From positions 1 to 23,094 of the IMG/VR virus record IMGVR_UViG_3300047174_000264: a DNA stretch of 23,094 nucleotides; one strand, written 5' to 3'. Shown here one piece after another: positions 20,858-23,094 of the stretch (position 1 is its first letter; each line of letters begins with the position of its first letter). Source of the DNA: a virus. The notes below the pieces were generated by a model, which searched no databases, was not told the origin of the DNA, and worked only from the letters and a program-made list of their open reading frames with translations. The translations under genes were made by a program, and so were the position numbers.

Positions 20858-21143
20858 CGAGCGGCTCCTCGGGATCGCACGGCACGAAGACGACGTAACC
20901 CATCGCGATGAAGAGCGCTTGCAGAACGTCGGTGATTTGCGTTTCCCAGAAGCCGCGGCACCACACGTCTTCGCCGTGACCCACGACGCCGTGGTGGTGG
21001 CAGATTTGATGACCACGCTTCTTCCAGCCGTCGGCAAGCTCGCGCATACGCTCGGCACTGATCGGCGAGTTGACGCCGAAGACGCAGGTCGAGCAGCGCT
21101 CCTCGCATACCTTGGCCGGGAACTGCGGCTCGAGGAGACTCAC
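20850..21143 (-). CDS. Cys-rich 97-aa phage protein (CxxC...C...CRGF)
   Basis: The GTG at 21143 overlaps the previous TGA (GTGA). The product has CEERCSTCVF near residue 12-21, then HQICHHHG and VWCRGFWETQ, followed by a hydrophobic helix (VLQALFIAMGYVVFV). A similar spacing (CxxC, then C-H, then CRGF) is something I associate with small hypothetical proteins of actinobacteriophages; a zinc or Fe-S site is likely. The longer frame to 21392 is shadow sequence over the next gene. Confidence 0.65.
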   Translation of the reverse strand: MSLLEPQFPAKVCEERCSTCVFGVNSPISAERMRELADGWKKRGHQICHHHGVVGHGEDVWCRGFWETQITDVLQALFIAMGYVVFVPCDPEEPLDV

Positions 21144-21319
21144 AGCGCACCCAAGTGTTCGCCGGACTCCTCGTCGATGACCGTGACGACCCAGCGCTGG
21201 CCGAACGGCCGCACGTTGTAGCGGTAGAAGCCACCCTCGCGCTCTTCGCGCGCGCGTTGCTCCGCGGCGACCGCTTCGGCTTCCTCGAGCGTGTCGTATT
21301 TCGTCCAATCGGAAGTCAT
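21140..21319 (-). CDS. Unassigned 59-aa protein
   Basis: The ATG at 21319 has GAGGA about seven bases upstream and overlaps the previous stop (TGATG); a GTG one codon earlier is possible. The product starts MTSDWTKYDTLEEAEAVAAE, a charged helix, followed by beta segments (GGFYRYNVRPFGQRWVVTVI) and an acidic end. This layout resembles small single-domain phage proteins with a helix packed on a sheet. No function is recognised. Confidence 0.65.
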   Translation of the reverse strand: MTSDWTKYDTLEEAEAVAAEQRAREEREGGFYRYNVRPFGQRWVVTVIDEESGEHLGAL

Positions 21320-21582
21320 CACCGGATCGGTCCTCGCTTGACGCGCTTGACCTTCGTGGCCGCTCCCTCGGCCTCTGGCGCGTTCCGGACAATGTCGGCG
21401 TAAATTCGTACGCCGCCCTTACGCGCGGCTTGAGAGAGCGTCTGTGGGGTCAAGAGACCCTGCTTCTGCCGCGCCTTCGCGAAGACGTCGTGCTGGGTGC
21501 ACGCTTTGGCGATGGCGACGCGGACGCTCGAGGCCTCGATGAAGTAGCGCCACGTCTGATTGATGGTGACGGTGACGGTCAT
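21319..21582 (-). CDS. Unassigned 87-aa basic protein
   Basis: The ATG at 21582 has GGAGG five bases upstream and overlaps the previous TGA (ATGA). The product starts MTVTVTINQTWRYFIEASSV and continues with a helical basic part (AKARQKQGLLTPQTLSQAAR) and a Lys/Arg-rich tail (KVKRVKRGPIR). It may bind nucleic acid. The basic tail and short length resemble small phage regulators, but no known motif is present. Confidence 0.65.
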   Translation of the reverse strand: MTVTVTINQTWRYFIEASSVRVAIAKACTQHDVFAKARQKQGLLTPQTLSQAARKGGVRIYADIVRNAPEAEGAATKVKRVKRGPIR

Positions 21583-21803
21583 GGCAGCCTCCGCCCGTAC
21601 CACGTTGAGAACTTGTCGCGTTCGCTCTGGGTGGGCTCTTCCGGCGGGTCCCAATAGCCCGGCGGCCGATTCTCGTCAGCGCTCGCGGCCAGCGCCGCAA
21701 AGGCGCAGCACCCGCCGAGAGCGATGAGGATCGAGCCGACCGAGACGCCGCCCTGGGTGTGAAAGAAGAGATCGTGAAGAGCCTGAGCCGCGGTGATCGT
21801 CAT
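21579..21803 (-). CDS. Small 74-aa membrane protein
   Basis: The ATG at 21803 overlaps the TGA of the previous gene (ATGA). The product has one hydrophobic segment at about 19-41 (VSVGSILIALGGCCAFAALA) and a Pro-rich cytoplasmic or periplasmic tail (ENRPPGYWDPPEEPTQSE). It is probably a single-pass inner-membrane protein. The function is unknown. Confidence 0.65.
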   Translation of the reverse strand: MTITAAQALHDLFFHTQGGVSVGSILIALGGCCAFAALAASADENRPPGYWDPPEEPTQSERDKFSTWYGRRLP

Positions 21804-22117
21804 TTCGACACCTGACGCGCGCCCTGCACGCGGCCGAGGGTCTGGCCGAAGAGAAACGCGGCTGCGGCGAAGGCGCTCGACCCGAAGCGAATCGTGCCCG
21901 AGTCCATCTTGATGTCGACGTTGTAGAGCGAGAACTCGCCAGGTCCCTTACGTTGGAACGTCGCGACGACGTCTTCGCCGAGAAGCTCGAAGGTGTGCGT
22001 GAAGCCTTTCGTTCCGTCGACCGGACCGTCAGCCTTGCTGCTGATGATGATCGAAGCGATTTCGCGGATGGCCTCGTGGGCGATTCCGTCTTTGGGGCGC
22101 TCGGAGAGCATGATCAT
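21800..22117 (-). CDS. Unassigned 105-aa protein, first gene of leftward operon
   Basis: The first ATG is at 22117 and a second, in frame, at 22111. Upstream lies the AGAAAG leader (22132-22127) shared with the divergent gene at 22282. The product is mixed alpha/beta: a helical N-terminus (GIAHEAIREIASIIISSK), strands (GFTHTFELLGEDVVATFQR, EFSLYNVDIKMDSGTIRFG) and a hydrophobic Ala/Phe-rich stretch (SSAFAAAAFLFGQTLG). I recognise no family. Being promoter-proximal, it is probably the most abundant product of the leftward operon. Confidence 0.7.
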   Translation of the reverse strand: MIMLSERPKDGIAHEAIREIASIIISSKADGPVDGTKGFTHTFELLGEDVVATFQRKGPGEFSLYNVDIKMDSGTIRFGSSAFAAAAFLFGQTLGRVQGARQVSK

Positions 22118-22157
22118 GGATGGTCACTTTCTGCGGCTCGCGCCGCGGCGTAGGAGT

Positions 22158-22190
22158 ACCTTACCATAGGCGCGCTGCAAATGCAAGCAA
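22158..22190 (-). promoter_or_regulatory. Leftward promoter of the 22117-20592 operon
   Basis: On the minus strand, TTGCTT (22190-22185) and TATGGT (22168-22163) are 16 bases apart. Alternatively TTGCAT (22186-22181) and TAAGGT (22163-22158) are 17 bases apart. Either choice gives a start near 22152-22156, a few bases before the leader hairpin. The two possibilities cannot be separated by eye. Confidence 0.5.
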
Positions 22191-22191
22191 A

Positions 22192-22235
22192 TGTAGCCAC
22201 AACCTATTGCATTCTTCATTCGGATGGTGTACCAT
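22192..22235 (+). promoter_or_regulatory. Rightward promoter with duplicated upstream element
   Basis: The 22-base element at 22192-22213 matches the one at 18027-18048 with one change (A for G). It contains the -35 TTGCAT (22207-22212), which is followed after 17 bases by TACCAT (22230-22235). A partial palindrome, ATGG/CCAT, overlaps the -10 and may be an operator. The start should be near 22242, ahead of the GCGGC/GCCGC hairpin. Confidence 0.65.
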
Positions 22236-22281
22236 CGGTTTACAAGTCGCGGCCACGAGCCGCAGAAAGCGACCAACACAA

Positions 22282-22518
22282 ATGAGCGCCTACACCAACT
22301 CCGCAAACGTGAAGATCGAAGCCGAAAACTACCTGAGAGCGTACAGCGATGCGCGCCAGCCGCAGAAAATGGCAGCGACCTCGGCGATGTCCGACGCTCA
22401 GGCCGAGATGGTCTTCGACCAGACGACCAAGGCGAACTTCCTCATGAACGTCGCGAAGTTCATCGTCATGATGGAAGCCGACGAGGTGAACGCCGTCGTG
22501 GTCGGAACGCGGACGTGA
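22282..22518 (+). CDS. Unassigned 78-aa protein, first gene of second rightward operon
   Basis: The ATG at 22282 follows the shared AGAAAG leader; the Shine-Dalgarno match is weak. The product is helical (NSANVKIEAENYLRAYSDAR, MSDAQAEMVFDQTTKANFLM) with a short C-terminal strand (NAVVVGTRT). The frame extends upstream to 22120, but that part covers the promoter region. The stop overlaps the next GTG (GTGA). No function is recognised. Confidence 0.65.
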   Translation: MSAYTNSANVKIEAENYLRAYSDARQPQKMAATSAMSDAQAEMVFDQTTKANFLMNVAKFIVMMEADEVNAVVVGTRT

Positions 22519-22934
22519 TCCTCAAACAGATCAAGAAGGCCGCGACGGCCCGGTCGCTCGGCGAACTCTACGCGCACGCGTTCGTGTGCACGTACTATGA
22601 AGTGAAGCTCATCGGTGGGGGAATCCGCGTGACGCCGATTCCCCCGCCGTCCGGCGTCGTCTTTACGTCGTTCACGCCGAGCACCGGACCGGGCGATAGT
22701 CTCGTCGCGGGCATCCCGCTCTACGTTCAGGTCATCGCTGGCTTCGTGCGCGCGGCTGGCGGTCGACCGGGTGCCGCGGCGCTCGATCTCTACGAGACGC
22801 TCCAGCGCAAGCCCCAGGGCTCAACGGATCGACTCCGCGCGGCCCAGCGCAAGGCGCTCGGCGTGATCCTCGAGCACAACATGACGCTCGAGCACGACGA
22901 ATGGCGTCGGCGCTGCCAGGCTGCTGCGCGATGA
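22515..22934 (+). CDS. Unassigned 139-aa protein
   Basis: The GTG at 22515 overlaps the previous TGA (GTGA) and the stop overlaps the next ATG (ATGA). The product starts with a basic helix (ILKQIKKAATARSLGELYAH), then a Pro-rich linker (RVTPIPPPSGVVF) and a helical C-terminus (GAAALDLYETLQRKPQ, LRAAQRKALGVILEHNMTLE). The upstream extension of the frame overlaps the first gene in a different frame and is not used. No domain is recognised. Confidence 0.65.
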   Translation: MILKQIKKAATARSLGELYAHAFVCTYYEVKLIGGGIRVTPIPPPSGVVFTSFTPSTGPGDSLVAGIPLYVQVIAGFVRAAGGRPGAAALDLYETLQRKPQGSTDRLRAAQRKALGVILEHNMTLEHDEWRRRCQAAAR

Positions 22935-23029
22935 AAGTTACGTTCATGCTGTGCTGGTTTTGGCTCGTGCTCATCGTGGCGATGGTCTTCTTCTCCATCG
23001 CATGGCTCTTCGGTCTGGGGCATCACTGA
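22931..23029 (+). CDS. Tiny 32-aa membrane peptide
   Basis: The ATG at 22931 overlaps the previous TGA (ATGA), and the stop overlaps the next ATG (TGATG). The 32-residue product is almost entirely hydrophobic (FMLCWFWLVLIVAMVFFSIA), a single membrane-spanning peptide. Two-sided overlaps make it a probable real gene. Function is unknown; small membrane peptides in phages include superinfection-exclusion and lysis regulators. Confidence 0.55.
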   Translation: MKVTFMLCWFWLVLIVAMVFFSIAWLFGLGHH

Positions 23030-23094
23030 TGAGCGAATCGTTCAGGCCTTTCTGCGAACGCTGCGACTATGAAGGTGCGTGGACTAAATCCGAG
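23029..23094 (+). CDS. Cys-rich protein (partial, runs off right edge)
   Basis: The ATG at 23029 overlaps the previous TGA (TGATG), and the frame stays open to the right edge (22 residues). The visible part, MSESFRPFCERCDYEGAWTK, contains CxxC followed by an aromatic and Gly, as at the start of a zinc ribbon. The rest is outside the window. Confidence 0.5.
   Translation, partial: MSESFRPFCERCDYEGAWTKSE

Larger units (their letters stand above)
22121..22275. repeat. 20-bp inverted repeat flanking the divergent promoters
   Basis: TGGTCACTTTCTGCGGCTCG (22121-22140) and CGAGCCGCAGAAAGCGACCA (22256-22275) are reverse complements except for one position, 115 bases apart. Each arm forms part of a 5-bp GCGGC/GCCGC hairpin (22133-22146 on the minus strand; 22249-22263 on the plus strand). 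The result is two divergent transcripts that start with nearly the same leader ahead of their start codons. Confidence 0.65.

Noticed and set aside
1-23094. tRNA genes, CRISPR arrays, insertion sequences, integrase or attachment sites
   Set aside because: I saw no cloverleaf-like segment, no regular short direct repeats, no transposase or integrase motif and no flanking direct repeats. A tRNAscan and repeat search would be decisive.

Overview
The window is part of a tailed double-stranded DNA bacteriophage genome, or a prophage of such a phage. It carries a recognisable head-morphogenesis block on the minus strand: portal, MuF-type minor head protein, prohead protease fused to a scaffold-like region, and an HK97-fold type major capsid protein. 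It also carries short, tightly overlapping early or accessory operons on both strands. The DNA is G+C-rich, GTG starts are frequent, and most genes abut or overlap by 1-8 bases. The host cannot be named from the sequence. Sigma70-like promoters, one apparently leaderless transcript and a Cys-rich protein of a type I associate with actinobacteriophages hint at, but do not prove, an actinobacterial or similar high-GC host.

Left part (1-16775, all minus strand, read right to left): a PAPS-reductase-like PP-loop protein, portal, a 123-aa protein, MuF minor head protein, a 946-aa modular protein, a giant 1718-aa modular protein, three unassigned small or medium proteins, protease-scaffold, a structured leader, major capsid protein, a 40-aa membrane peptide, a terminator, and a gene that runs off the left edge. 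The two giant proteins sit between MuF and protease, where internal virion or ejected proteins can be encoded. They contain repeats, a kinase-fold-like module and an ADP-ribosyltransferase-like module. No terminase is visible upstream of the portal.

Right part (16776-23094): a divergent promoter region, a DUF932 gene with its own promoter and terminator, then a seven-gene rightward operon (18078-20595) that includes a small PARP/ART-like protein and several zinc-ribbon proteins. A seven-gene leftward operon (22117-20592) converges on it, and the two final genes share a CTAG as both stop codons. A second rightward operon starts at 22282 and runs off the right edge.

The most notable non-coding signals are: a 22-bp element (one mismatch) containing the -35 box, duplicated upstream of two rightward operons; a 20-bp inverted repeat (one mismatch) that gives the divergent 22.1-22.3 kb transcripts nearly the same hairpin leader; a promoter whose predicted start site coincides with an ATG; and nested hairpins in the capsid-gene leader. 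Domain calls are by eye from motifs. No searches were run.
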